Positions 22,064 through 34,131 of a DNA stretch of 64,000 nucleotides are shown here, in pieces. Position numbers and translations under genes: made by a program. Source of the stretch: Acestrorhynchus altus (lineage: Eukaryota; Chordata; Actinopteri; Characiformes; Acestrorhynchidae); the NCBI GenBank assembly GCA_034509495.1, contig CM067521.1:625110-689109 (forward strand), read 5' to 3'. The notes beneath the pieces are model-generated. The model saw nothing but the letters and a program-made list of their open reading frames with translations, was not told the origin of the DNA and did not search any database. The number at the start of each line of letters is the position of its first letter. Position 1 is the first letter of the stretch.

Positions 22064-25000
22064 ATGTCCAGAAGAAAGGTGAGGGGCTTGACCCGGACTG
22101 GGCGCCAGGTGAGCGAGGACCCAGATCTTGACAACCTGCTGTCAAACCTGTCACCTGAAGAGATGGAGGAGCTGCAGAAGGAGGTGTCCACCGTACCGGA
22201 CCCTGACCCAGGTGAAATCATCGTCGTGGACCAGACAGATCAAAAGCAAAGCACATCTAATAAAAAGGAGTTGAGCAATCGTGAGGAAGAGTCCAGGATG
22301 CGTTTGCAGAGGAACCTGTCCACCGAGGTATGAAACTGCTGCTGGTGTGAACATCTGGTTGTTGTTATGAATTTGTAAGAATTGTTAAATACATATATGT
22401 TAATAATAAATAAAATCCCAGCAAATTGCAGACATTTTTAAATGTTCTTTGAAGGGTCAATCTGAAAATTGACCCTTCACCTTTGATTGGAAAGTGTAGA
22501 TAGTGGTGTTTTGGTCTCAATGAAAGAAGAGCAAGTGATTTTGTGAAAACGGGAATGAGACCAGACTGCTTGTGTCGTGCTGGTCAGAAGAACTGAAGTC
22601 TCTCTACTCTGGTGGTTCTGAAAGTCAGGCCTGATGGGATTCCTTGGTTGATTGCTCCTTCGCGCACTGCCTTTTAAGGTTACGTCTGCCAAGGCTGGAG
22701 GCTTTGCACAGCAAAACAAACTGTGGCTCACAAATCAAACACTCAGCCTCTGTGGAGATTGATGTCTCCACTATAAAACGGCTGGCCGTGTGTTATGTAA
22801 ATGTGATTTGTGATCTGATTCTCGGTGTGCAGAAGGTTTGCCTGTATATTTACGAGGTTAATTAATCTGTATGATCTGAAGGTTCAGGGTGGGTATGGAA
22901 AAAAAACAGGTGGGATAATTTTTTTGGCCCCACTATTAAATGCTCAACGTTCTTATTGAAGTGTAGATGTCTGGAGATGTTACCAGGCCTGAGTTCCCAC
23001 TCCAAATTCAGTTCCATGTGAACCCGTAAAATCACCCACCCTTGTCTCCTTTCTCAGGGTGAGCCTAGAAGGGAAAGTCGGAAGCAGGAGTATCTGAGAA
23101 AAATGGGCCTGAGTCAGGAGAAGAACGTGCCCAGGTCTGACTCGAGGGATGAAGGGCTTCAGAGGCAAAGCAGCATTTCCACACCCAGTGCTCCTCCTAA
23201 GCAAGAGAAGAAAACAGAAGAAAGGAGCACAAGAACCATTGAAGAACCCAAAAGCATCAGAGCATCGGGGCAGTTCAAAAGGCAGGAAGAAAGTGTGAAA
23301 AAAGGTGAGGTCAAAGAGAAGGAGCAGAATGACGACTGCAAGCTCAAGGAAAGGCGAGAGGCCAAAGAAAGCAGCAGCAAGACGAAGGACCTGATATCCA
23401 AGCTTCAAGAAAGAAAAGACGACCCTAAAGAAAAGGACAGAAGAGAGGAAAGCCGTAAAAGAGAATCAACAGACAGCAAGACGAGGGAGATGATCTCCAG
23501 GTTACAAGAGAAACAAGATAAGGAGGAAAGGAAGGAACGTGAGAGGAGAGAGGAAGCCAAGAAAAGAGAGGAAATCAAGATGAAAGGGCTCCTTTTGAAG
23601 TTAGAGGAGAAACAAAATCAGGTTGAAGAGAGCAAAACAGAAGAAAAGAGGAAGGCTGAAGAGAAGGAGAAGATGGACGAGGAGCTGAAGTCTAAAGAGA
23701 TGGAAAAGAATCCTGTAAAGAAGGAGGTTAGGAAAGTCAGTGACAGTACAGATAAAGAGAATGAGAAAGTGAGGAAGGATGTAGAAATCTCAAAAGTGAA
23801 AGAGGAGCAAAAGATCGACAAAGAGCAAAAAGTGATCCAAAATGACGTGCACAAGTCCAACAAGGAGGAAAAACTTGGGAACTGTGTGGCAGAAAAGAAC
23901 ACAAAAACCAAGACCAAAGAGGAGGAGGAGGAAGAGGAGTCTACCAGCATGTTCGCTGAAGATCTGGAAAGAGCTCGTCGCAATGATCCTACCATGACTG
24001 AACTCAACGTCAACAACTCGGAAGTCATCAAAATCAGAACCCTCATAGAGTTTGCAGAAGCGCTGAACAACAACACGCACATCAAGACCTTCGCCCTCGC
24101 CAACTGCCGTGCAGACGACCACGTGGCGTACGCTATTGCAGGCACCTTGCGCAACAACAAGACCATCACTAGTATCAACCTGGATTCAAACCTTCTCACT
24201 AGCAAAGGCATCATGGCGCTGGTTCAGGCTCTCCAGTACAATTCCACCCTCACTGAACTCCGCTTCCACAATCAGCGGCACATCTGCGGAGGCAAGTCCG
24301 AGATGGAGATGACAAAGATTTTAAAGGAAAACACCACCCTCCTAAAGCTGGGCTACCACTTTGAGTTGGCTGGACCGCGTATGACCATGACCAACATCCT
24401 CAGTCGCAACATGGACCGGCAGAGGCAGAAGCGACTGCAAGAGCAGAAGCAAGCCCAGGCGCAGGGCAACGGAGACAAGAAAGACTCGCTCGAGGTCCCA
24501 AAGCTTGGCTTCAACAAAACTTCTCCAAGGAGCTCACCAAAGCCATCTCCCACTCCATCTCCTGTTCCATCTCCTAAGCTCACCCCCAAGAAGGGGCATG
24601 GTGGGCCTCCTCCCCCACCTCCACCACCTGGAGGCTTGCCACCACCACCCCCAATTCTGGACGGTGACTTCCTGAAGAACTCCCTGACCCCTGTGTCTCA
24701 GAGAAAGCTCGAAGACAAAACGGGGGGTCGAGGTGGCAGTCTCAACTCAAGAGACCAACTTCTGGCCTCGATAAGGGGAGCCAACATTAAACAACTCAAA
24801 AAGGTGAGAAATTAAAAATGAGACTGTAATTCGGTGGACATATCAACATACTTTATATACTCATATGAGCACACAAACTGCCTTTATCGAGGAGTCAAGA
24901 AACATTAATGTAGATAAACATTCATTAAATCATCACATTTATTTGTATATATATATATATATATCTAGAGCTCAGAAAAACAATCCCGTAAACAAGATCT

Positions 25001-26394
25001 GTGTTTACTTATATATTTTGAATTTTACGCTGAAATAATCTGTCATCGCTTGCGGGATCTAGTCAGTCATTAGCTGCTGGGGATAAGCCCCGCCCATCGA
25101 GTGTCCATGCCTTGCAGTATATTTATTATATTATTACCTGCAGTATCATATTATCATATTCATCACATTACTATTTTTATTTCAATATGTATTGTATTGA
25201 TCATATTTATCAGTTATTTTAATAGCTAGATGATAGATTTGGCTGTGGCTCTGATGAGGCAAGTGATCAGAAAAGCCCAGATGATAAGAAATATGATATT
25301 AAATATGTGATAACAAATGTGATGATCAATATAATGATTATATATATATATATATATATATGAATATGATAATGCAAGTGATGTATGTGATAATAAATAT
25401 GATCGAATTAATGCCTAATATGATCAAATGTAATATATATATATATATATAATAAGTCTGATGATAAATATGGGTCGTGTTTATTTTTCCTGTTCCGTGA
25501 TGTTAAAGGGGAAGTGTGAAGTTGGCGCGTTGTTATTAGAGTAAAGCGAGGGGCTCAACAGGTCGACCACGTGACTGCAAAGGACAGACACTCAGTCTTT
25601 GAGTTACAGAATGTCATTTCTCAGTTATGGGTTCTGCTTATTGGTTCTCAAAGCATTGTAAGTTGCGTTGTAGTGAAACCTACACTAGTGGAAAGTAGCT
25701 GGAAGTTCGACGAAGCTGGAAGTTCGACGAAGGCTTTCTGGGACATGCTTGGTCTGGGGAAAGGGGTCAGGTCTACCAAACGAGCAGGCGAGTCTGCAAA
25801 AAGGGAAGGGAATCGCGTTGAACAGACTTGCATTGAAAGAATCTTAACCCCATAAAACCCCAGGTTTATTACATACTAATGCTCATTATTTAGTATCTAC
25901 AGGAACTTCAGGACAGCAGGACTTCAGGACAGCAGTGCTGCTGGAGTGTTTAAACACTGTGTCCACTCACTGTCCACTCTATTACACACTCCTACTGAGT
26001 GTCTCAACCTTGTAAATGTAAAGTCAGAGACAGAAGCTCATCTGTTTCTACACAGTTTGTGTTTGTCGTCCTCTAGTCCTTCATCAGTGCTCACAGGACG
26101 CTGTTGGCTGGACATTTCTGGTTCGTGGACTGTTCTCGGTCCAGCAGTGACACTGAGGGGTTTAAACACTCCAGCAGCACAGTGCAACACAAACTAATAC
26201 TCTGTGGTGGTCCTGTTGTCCTTACAGATGGACTACAGTCTGTAATTATAGAACTACAAATGGTATGGTCAGAGGAGCTCATTTATTAAGGACAGTCAGT
26301 CTCTGTATGGTTTTGCACGCTTAATATAAGAACCCTAATTCACCATTTACCCCATTTTTTCACAAAGGTCGAAGTTCCCAAACTACTGCAATAA
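22064..26394 (+). CDS. lmod1: leiomodin-1 (three coding exons)
   Basis: Leiomodin-1 nucleates actin filaments in smooth muscle and binds tropomyosin; it is related to tropomodulin. Exons: 22064-22327, 23058-24803 and 26368-26394, giving 678 residues against about 600 in human. The start codon opens MSRRKVRGLTRTGRQVSEDP, followed by LDNLLSNLSPEEMEELQKE, the tropomodulin-type tropomyosin/actin-binding start. Residues about 104-385 are a long Lys/Glu-rich, low-complexity spacer, longer than in mammals. Residues about 386-545 are the leucine-rich repeat domain (MTELNVNNS, FALANCRADDHVA, LTELRFHNQRHICGG, LLKLGYHFELAGPRMT). A Ser/Pro tract and polyproline (GGPPPPPPPPGG, about 603-625) follow. The C-terminus is a WH2-type actin-binding segment (SRDQLLASIRGANIKQLKK) completed by the last exon. 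Simple translation past the exon 2 donor gives a false end VRN-stop at 24815. Fish may carry more than one lmod1 copy; the paralogue letter is not assigned. Confidence 0.96.
22328..23057 (+). other. lmod1: lmod1 intron 1
   Basis: Contains a perfect 10-bp inverted repeat with an 8-bp loop at 22451-22478 (GAAGGGTCAA / TTGACCCTTC) and a perfect CArG box at 22670-22679. No transposon is recognised. Confidence 0.7.
22670..22679 (+). promoter_or_regulatory. lmod1: intronic CArG box in lmod1
   Basis: CCTTTTAAGG is an exact CC(A/T)6GG match in intron 1, about 350 bp after exon 1. Intronic CArG boxes are common in smooth-muscle genes; function here is inferred. Confidence 0.5.
24940..25455. repeat. 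TA microsatellites in lmod1 intron 2
   Basis: (TA)n tracts lie at about 24947-24964, 25337-25361 and 25431-25450, within AT-rich sequence of diffuse GATAA/ATATGAT repeats. Confidence 0.85.
25918..26285. repeat. palindromic interspersed element, partial copy
   Basis: Contains GTGCTGCTGGAGTGTTTAAA, the CACCTTGTA-like centre (here AACCTTGTAAATGTAAAGTC), CCTCTAGTCCTTCATCAGTG and the inverted GGGGTTTAAACACTCCAGC. The outer arms are truncated. It lies just upstream of the lmod1 last exon. Confidence 0.85.
26368..26394 (+). CDS. lmod1: lmod1 terminal coding exon (27 nt)
   Basis: After a T-rich tract and acceptor (TTTTTTCACAAAG ending 26367), nine codons read VEVPKLLQ-stop, identical to the human LMOD1 C-terminus as I recall it. 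The preceding exon ends in phase 0 at ...QLKK (24803), so the frame joins. The intron is about 1.56 kb. The exon is too short for ORF calling. Confidence 0.92.
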   Translation, partial: VEVPKLLQ

Positions 26395-29030
26395 GCAGAC
26401 CGAGAAGACTGAAGGGCAAGAGAACGAGACCAGACATCTCACGGACAAGGAGATCAGCACTTGGCATTAGTACACAGAGTCTACTATTGCCCTGTACAAA
26501 GAACGACAGGCAAGGTGTGAATATGGTGTCATTCTGTAGGATTTCCAGCTTCAGCCCAGGATTCTCTCGCAGTACACTGGACTACAGAGAGGAACAGAAG
26601 CCTGGTGAAGTTCAGGAGCACAGAGGCTGAGCTTGCCAGCCTGCATGGATGCCTTGCTTGTTATTTGCACTAAATGAAGCGATTCGTATGTTGATGGGTG
26701 TGTGCAGTACAGTGTGTGTGTGTGTGTATGTGAATGGAGACTTGGAGAAGGGGTTCGTTTTATAATGACCTTCCAACAGCTGACTGGGCTGACGGTATGG
26801 ATAATGGTCAGGTTTGGAATTCTAGTCCGTTCCACTGATTGACCGCTGCATATCAGAGAATAGTTGTTCAGAATGGTTTGATGTGAAATGGTGTGTGTTG
26901 TAGAGAAACCACCTGCTGTCTTCTGGGGACTGAAAAGCCATATTAGGACGGGATTAGTTCAACACGGGAGGTGGGGTACAGTCATCGGTCTGAACGTGCC
27001 GTGTCAGTGGTTTTAACCGACTGCTCGTTTCCGCGTTGGAAAAATTCCGGACTATTTTACCTCCTGTAAACTCCGGGTATATTAGGCCTGTTATTCCCTC
27101 CTATCCTCTGGAAAAGGAGTGTTGAGCTGGATTTCTCACTACTGAGGTGGTTTGTTTCACTGTTCATGGCACAGATACCTCAGGATCAAGTCTACAATGT
27201 TCATACTGACTGTGGATGCGCTGTACGATGGTACGTACAGGCTGGTTCAGTCCATAAACAGTGTAACGTAGTTATTGTCAAACTAAATTTATCATCAGTA
27301 TTGGGTTATGTGATTTTTTGAAGGAGGGGTCGAGCAAATCGAGCAGCCACGCCCATCTCAGTCCTTTATATCAAGTTTTCTTATCCCATACAATTCGGTC
27401 ATAAATGTCTCAGATGTCCTCACCTCCCCACATAAAACGAATCCCGTCCCAACAGGGCTTTAGACTATTAAGTGTGGATCCTCTCACCACCATTGTGAAC
27501 AAGTCTAAAAAAATGTAGTGTTTCACACCGAATCACTCTGAATGTATCACTCTATTTTACATTTATGCAGAACTTAAAGAGCAACAGCAGTAAAGCTACT
27601 GAGGACAGAAACTGTCCCAACACTGCAGTAGTGATTTTGGATGAGACCTGTAGCCAGCCAGCATCACCACGGTCGCGATAGTGCACCAGTTATGGGCCCC
27701 ATCCACAAATGACCCGCTGATGATAGTCATGATGACCATTGGCCATCCTTCAGAATCACAGAGGGGTGCAGAGAAAGGAGGCGGGGCTAAAAGGCAGCTG
27801 GTGTTGCTCTTTAAGTAAAAATGCTCGATGAAAACACCAAACATTTCTATGCTCTGGTTGTCGCACTACAGATGTATTTCTGGAAAGTCGTAGTGGTTGC
27901 TGGAGGACACTTTTTAAAATATACGGGGTATTTGGACCAATGCCTTTGAAGAACCAAAGAACTTTTTAATGAATGGTTCCTCAAGGTATTACGAATATTT
28001 AAGAAGCTCCCCATAATGCAAAGGTTCCATACTACAGGTTCCAGAAGGTGTTTTATCTTTAAGAACCAGAAGCCTTTATTTCTAAGTTGTATTGATATGA
28101 AACCTCTCGTTTCTTCTCTCAAGAGTTCTCCTTTGAGCTTCTTTCTCAAGTGTTCCTGTAATGCAAAAACACACAGTTGATTCTTGTAATTTGCTCTAAC
28201 AGTTCTTTATGAAATCATAAGTTTTTAGAAATGACTCAGGATGAAAAAGACATTAAGATGTGATTTCATACAACGAAATATTGCATAATCCATATTCATG
28301 ATTGCTTTGGACTCCGAAGTCCCGGAGTACGCCACGTCTTTGATGACTGATCTCAGCTTTTGGGATTGATGCTCTAACTGTATGCGCTTCGAAATTTGGC
28401 AACGTTGTGCACTGCCACATTTTTGAGTGCCACTTCTCTCACGCTCTTGGTATCAGCTGTGTGGGTGGAAACCTTGTTCTTCTGAATCTATAAGAAATGA
28501 TAGCACATCAATAAATTGTATTATTTTAATTAATCTCTCCGATGGAGACGTGAGTGGTCTCATTAAGTTCTAATGTGTTAGGAAATGATTCCAGTATCCA
28601 GCCTTGATGGACTCCTGAAGGTTCTTCAGTTTGAAACTGTGGAAGCACCTCTTGACCTTCAGTACAAGGACAAAGATTCCCTGAAGGTTCCTGGAAAGCA
28701 CCATAAGAGGTTCCTCCACAGTTTCATACAGAAGAACCGCCAAACGTTCCTCTGTGACCTTGTACTTTTAACAGTGATGAAAGTATGATGTATGGAAAAC
28801 GGAATGCTCCTCACTTCACTGAAGTACGTTTAAAGTAGGATGTAAGGGGTTCTGTTTGTACAGTCCGTAGACAGAAACGTGACGGCACAGAACAGCAGTT
28901 TAGCTCCGCCCATTTGTGGTGATTATATTATAGCCATTGGTCCTCACTCGCATTAACATGGGTACAGGTGTGAACAGGGTACAGCACGTTCACTCAAGCC
29001 ACATTCAGAGGTGGTCAGAGACACATTTGT
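26395..29030 (+). other. lmod1 3' UTR and downstream flank
   Basis: No exon is recognised. A TG microsatellite lies at about 26715-26735. Stretches at 27880-28160 and 28580-28790 are rich in GAACC/GGTTC words, a pattern also seen at 48960-49440. AATAAA at 28510-28515 is one possible poly(A) signal, but the transcript end is not resolved. Confidence 0.45.
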
Positions 29031-29199
29031 CCACATTATCTTTGCTGTGTGAATGCCAAAGCGTCTCGATGTGTCCCAGAAAACAAAGACACCACCCACG
29101 TCAACTGCATCACTGCCTCTGCTGACAAATACTAATGGATAAAGGTGACACTCTTGGCTGGTAAACAAGTGAACATAGTGGCTTTGTCCCACATGAGAC

Positions 29200-29640
29200 A
29201 AAATTTTGGTGGAATAAAGGTGTCTCACATATTCAACCTCACATAATGTTAAGCGTGGTGGTGGGCAGTTTGGAACTGGCACATTGCAGAATGTGGATGC
29301 AGTAATGCCCTGTTTCTCAATCCCAAGCTTATGTTGGAGCTTTATTAGAGCTCATCATGTGCTGGATGGAGAACCAGGAACAAGAACCACTGCAGTAATG
29401 GATGATAAGCAGGACTACCGTAGAATTCTTCAGCATAACTTCTAACCAGCAGTTAAATGGGTGGACATAAACTTGGACATCAGTTGGTCTTCCAACAGAA
29501 CTGTGACCCCAAATTAACATCAAATATGGTCGTGGAAGGAATGAAGCGTTTGGAAAGGCCTTCACAAAGTCCTGATCTAAATATGTGCCTTGTGTTTACA
29601 AGTCGAGTCTGTGTCAGAAAAACTGCATCGAGGGACATTT
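29200..29640 (+). mobile_element. Tc1-like transposon relic, family C
   Basis: Plus-strand text reads GGGQFGTG-like, then QDYRRILQHNF, LVFQQNCDPKLTSNMVVE (second catalytic motif with the Asp altered) and LERPSQSPDLN. These are the ordered blocks of a Tc1 transposase, broken by stops. Dead copy between lmod1 and timm17a. Confidence 0.8.
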
Positions 29641-29666
29641 AACAACAAACTAAACGAGTGTATGTA

Positions 29667-29972
29667 CACTAACCAACCATAACATTACTCCAGCAGAGTC
29701 CGATCCACTCGTACCAGCAACACACACTAACACACCACCACCATGTCAGTGTGACTGCAGTGCTGAGAATGACCCACCACCCACATCATATCTGCTCTGT
29801 GGTGGTCCTGTGGGGTCCTGATCATTGAAGATCAGGGTGAAAGGAGGAGAATAAAGTATCAGAGAAACAGATGAACTACAGTCTGGAATTATAGAACCAC
29901 AAAGTTCTCCTGTGTGGTCAGAGGAGCTGATAGAGTGGACAGAGAGAGGAGAAAGAATGTTATGGCTGCTAT
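29667..29972. repeat. palindromic interspersed element, half copy
   Basis: One arm, from ACCAACCATAACATTACTCC through CCACTCGTACCAGCAACAC to GAACTACAGTCTGGAATTAT and GTGGTCAGAGGAGCTGATAG. Confidence 0.85.
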
Positions 29973-30394
29973 ATGTTTTGTTTATGAAACACAGCATCAG
30001 TTTAATCATGACCTTTAATATAGGAGAGAAATACGGCCTTGTTTGACGTCTGATCAGCTGTTGCTTGATATTGGGCAGCGCTGTTCATTAGGAGAAAGCA
30101 AATAGAAGGACTGGTTCATGGTTAACGAATAGCTCATGTTATGATAAACAACAGTGTCAAACACAGCCTAATAAAGTGCTGCAGCACACTTACAGGGTAG
30201 TGAAAGTGTGTCTTGGCTCACGGAAAGCAAATGACCTCATGCTTGTTGTAAAGGTCCATGTTTGTCTTTTGTCAACAGAACTGAGAATAATCTTAAGAGC
30301 TTTATTGAACTAAGTTTCCCAAATAGACAATTAATGATGAATTAATGGGTGATTCTGTTATTGATATTTAATCATAAAAAATAAATAAAGAGTT

Positions 30395-30985
30395 GCACAC
30401 AGAACGAATCCACCTACTGCAACGGTGTATTACTAGACTCATGGAGTCTCTCAGAATGGCAGTGGGTCATCTTCAGTGTCCAGAAGCTCTGGTGTGATGG
30501 TGTGGGGGCAGTTTAATATGATGCCAGATCACCTTCGGTCTTCATTTCAGACACTTTAACAGACCAACGTTACGTTAATGAGGTTCTGCAACCAGTGGTT
30601 CTACCTTTTCTGAACACACACTCCGGTGCTCTATTCCAACAGGACGACACTCGTCCTGCTGCCGTCTCAAGATCTCGTCTCGAAGACACAGATACTACGC
30701 CGTGGTCAGTCTCATCTCCAGACCTTTCCCTGATTGAAAATGTGTGGACGCTATTGGACGCTCTATCAACACTCCACCCCTACCACACCATCTGCAGAAC
30801 TGAGTGAGAACATTCAAGCTGCATGGGATGGATCATCACAGGACACCATTAGGAACCATTAGTGCTGAGAGACACGACTTCTGTATGAGTAGATCAATAA
30901 ATATTGATCAGATCAGCCTACGTTTATCATCAGATATCGATCCTGATCACCTTCGTCTTCCCACACGTCCTTCTGGGAGAAACTA
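30395..30985 (+). mobile_element. Tc1/mariner-like transposon relic, family A, copy 4
   Basis: The longest family A copy on the + strand. It shows GVMVWGQFN, then QRYVNEVLQPVVLPFL, ALFQQDDTRP (deletion of the following His-Thr), SRLEDTDTTPW and SSPDLSLIENVW. It ends with the CCTTCTGGGA terminal repeat. Frameshifted and partly deleted. Confidence 0.85.
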
Positions 30986-30989
30986 CTGA

Positions 30990-31850
30990 TGATGTGTGAA
31001 AATTCTGAATAATACAGAATTTTATATTTACTTGTTAAATATGGTTCAACTATTGCTCAAAGCCAAACATCACCTAGCGGAGTAGAAAGGCCCCAGCAGT
31101 GGGATGTAGAGCACTGGACCTGCCTTCTTTGTTGTGATGGAGCTCCATCCAGTTTCTCTGGGATGAGCTGAAGTCAGTTCCTTACCTGATCAACCACAGT
31201 CACCTTCTCAGAGCAATGTTTAAACTACTATACGATATGTGTTGGGAATGTTTAGGTGTCATGGAAAATGCCCCTGTTGCTGTTGGGGGTCATTGACATG
31301 CCATTAAACCACAGGTCTCTGGAACAGCAAGAACCGTGTCAAGAAAAACATCAGATCTGAAGCCCTTTATCCAGCCGTGGAGCCCTGTTGGAGATGTGAT
31401 TTGTACAGCAGAAGGCCAGTTTATATTTCATTTGCCCCTGCCTCGCCCTCTGCACTCATGAAATGCCTATATTTGGTCATTCTCAATGGAGACGCGGTCC
31501 GCAACCCATTCCTTTCTCCTTCCTAATAATGGGAAGATAGCCAACATTCTGTCTGACTCTAAGCAATGACTAGGGAGAGTGAGACAGCCAGAGAGTGAGC
31601 GAGAGTGGAATCCTGTAAGTCTGGTCTTTTATTATAACGCTGATTAACCTGGTAAAAAATAAAAGCCAAGGATAGTTAAACTGTGCTGGTCTGAATGGAC
31701 GTTCTGCTGTTTTGGAAAAGCACCACAAAAACATCATTCAATTATATTAAGGTACCTTTGATATATACTGGGTATACTGGTCATATGTTATTTTCTCCAC
31801 TCTTCCAGTTCAATTATATTAGTCTGAGCTCCTCATCAGTTTAGCTCGGC
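30990..31850. other. no gene seen
   Basis: Single-copy-looking intergenic sequence between the Tc1 relic and the LINE fragment. I see no splice-flanked coding text, RNA gene or clear repeat. Confidence 0.4.
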
Positions 31851-31854
31851 CAGT

Positions 31855-32660
31855 TCACCCACCACTGCAGGAGGAACCCACAGTACCCAAAGGAACTCTG
31901 AGAACCAGGGGAACCCAGAGTACCCAGAGGACCCTGGAAGAGACCTGGCCTCTAGTTTTATCTCCAAACTGCTCCACCTTCACTGTCCCTCTGATCTGCT
32001 CATGTCTAATCTTGTCCATCCTCGTCACTCCCATTGAAAATCTCAGCTTCTTCATCTTCTCCACCTCCAGCTCAACTTCCTGTCTTTCAGACAGAGCCAC
32101 CGTCTCCAAACCAGACATTATAGCAGGTCTCGCTACTGACCTTCCCTTTCACTCTTGCTGCTCTCCTTCTGTCACACATCAGCCCTGACACCCGTCTCCA
32201 CCCACTCCATCCTGCCTGCACCCTCTTCTTCACCTCTTTTCTGCACTGTCCATTGCTCTGGATGGTTGACCCAAGATATTTGAAGTCATCCACCTTTACA
32301 GCCTCTACTGCTTGCATTATTCACCTTTCCACCTGCCTCCCTGTCCTTCACACACATGTATTCCGTCTTGTCTCTACTGACCTTCATTCCTGTCCTCTCC
32401 AGTGCAAAACCTCCATCTCTCCAGGTTCTCTTCCACCTGCTCTCTACTCTCACCACAGATTACAATATCATCTGCAAACATCATGGTCCATGGAGCCTCC
32501 TGCCTGACCTCATCTGTCAACCTGTCCATCACCATTGCAAACAAGAAGGGGCTCAAAGCTGATCCCTGATGTAACCCTACCTTCACCTTGAAACCATTTG
32601 TCACTCCAACTGCACACCTCACCACTGTCTCACTATTCTCATACATGTCCTACACCACCC
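31855..32660 (-). mobile_element. non-LTR retrotransposon reverse-transcriptase fragment
   Basis: The minus strand carries the C-terminal half of a LINE reverse transcriptase. It reads GLHQGSALSPFLFAMVMDRL, then MMFADDIVICGESREQVEEN with the catalytic ADD, then FKYLGSTIQSNGQC, VQAGWSGWRRVSG, and finally ETVALSERQEVELEVEKM with FSMGVTRMDKIRHEQIRGT. Three frames are needed, so it is inactive. The text recalls abundant fish RTE-type elements; the clade assignment is tentative. Confidence 0.88.
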
Positions 32661-32754
32661 TCACATACCTTCCTCATACGGTACCACAGTTCCTCTCTTG
32701 GCACCCAATCATATGCCTTCTCTTTCCTATGCCTTTCCTCCAATTCCAACACAA

Positions 32755-32870
32755 CTGATCCAACTAATAAACTGATTAAGGAGCTGAACTGCGTGTGGCA
32801 GCAGGAGAACGCTAAATCAAACGGGGTAGTGGTCCTCCAGGACCAGGACTAAGAACCACTGAGCTGAAAT
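32755..32870. mobile_element. hAT-like MITE fragment
   Basis: AGTGGTCCTCCAGGACCAGG and AAGAACCACTG resemble one end of the MITE families at 42483 and 43685. The other end is missing. Confidence 0.5.
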
Positions 32871-33059
32871 TACTGCAGCACAAATGAACAGTTACTAACA
32901 GTTACTAAACTAAGTCTTTAGTTGGTGTGATTGCAGTAGGCAATCCCGCTATTGTTCTTCCTAAGTTTTCTTTTTCTTAGTATTAATGATAATTACTATT
33001 GTTATTGAAATGTTTTATTTCCTTTATTATTAGTGGGATTGCAGTAGGTAATCACACTA

Positions 33060-33063
33060 CTTT

Positions 33064-33094
<31 letters not shown>

Positions 33095-33950
33095 TTATTC
33101 ATGGGATTGCTGTAGGCACAAAATGAGCTTTTAGATCAACCAGCTTTTGTGCAATTAGTTACCCACGTTACCCCTGTGCTGAGCCGAGCTGTCCGAACAT
33201 TTGCAGTGAAAACTGACCAAGCGACGCGGATCGGACAGCCACCATTTTACAGTGCAAATCAAGTTATGCAAATTCTGTACACAATTTCACATTCAGCAAA
33301 AATTCTGATCTTGCTTCATGTCGTCAGACACTATGACGATCCAGAGGGTCAACGCTGCAGGCGCTGGATTCTGTATTTGACCTGATCACAGTTAATCTAC
33401 TGTTATTCTACTGCCCATTTATGGACTTTAAAGAGTGTAAATATATACTGTTTAATATTAGTCCTTTAGAACCCCAATTTAGACTAATTTAGTTTTTGTA
33501 GTTTGATGTACTTTTATATGGCAAAACATTTTAAAAGTATTTATAGGATATAAAAATAAAGATAAATTAGAATTTGACCAATTTTTAATAAAAGATTGTG
33601 CCTATATATGCTGTTTTATGCTGTTTTTTTGGAGTAAAGAACTAAAACACTTTTATCTCAGAAATCCTGTTGAAAATTGATCATCATCATTGATCATGTG
33701 CTGAAAATGGAATACTTTTAAATAGTAATTTGTAATGATTAGATTGACAAGGATATTTATAATAATCAAATCAAATAGTTGGGAATTTTAGTGAAAGTCT
33801 GTAGTTAATTATGATTATCTTGTGTATCCTGGCTGTAGGTTACTCTGATCCTGAGATATGAAGCTTAGAGCAGTAACTGGCTCTCGGGTTCTGAGAGTTA
33901 AAGGCAGTAAAGGATAAGCTGTCTGACAGTGGTGATCTGACGCTGCTTGG
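33060..33950. other. AT-rich intergenic stretch upstream of timm17a
   Basis: Includes a (TTA)n microsatellite at 33060-33102 and a similar GGGATTGCAGTAGG pair at 32929 and 33035. The 78-residue frame at 33149 has no family resemblance. Confidence 0.5.
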
Positions 33951-34061
33951 TCAGTCGTTGCTGCATACAGATCGGGCAGTTACTGCTGCACAAGGGGGTC
34001 CAATAAACAACCGTTCACACATCTGTTATTTCAAATCCTTTTTTTCAGTAAAAAAAAATAA

Positions 34062-34130
<69 letters not shown>
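34062..34130. repeat. TA/TG microsatellite
   Basis: (TA)n followed by an uninterrupted (TG)n of about 25 dimers. Confidence 0.95.

Positions 34131-34131
<1 letters not shown>

Noticed and set aside
23618..24214. 198-codon minus-strand frame
   Set aside because: Antisense shadow of the Lys/Glu-rich lmod1 exon; its Ser/Leu/Phe composition follows directly from the sense codons.
24804..24815. lmod1 ending VRN-stop directly after exon 2
   Set aside because: GTGAGA is a splice donor, and the conserved C-terminus is found in the exon at 26368-26394.
32253..32562. Plus-strand frames of 68 to 84 codons
   Set aside because: They are antisense to the LINE reverse-transcriptase fragment on the minus strand.
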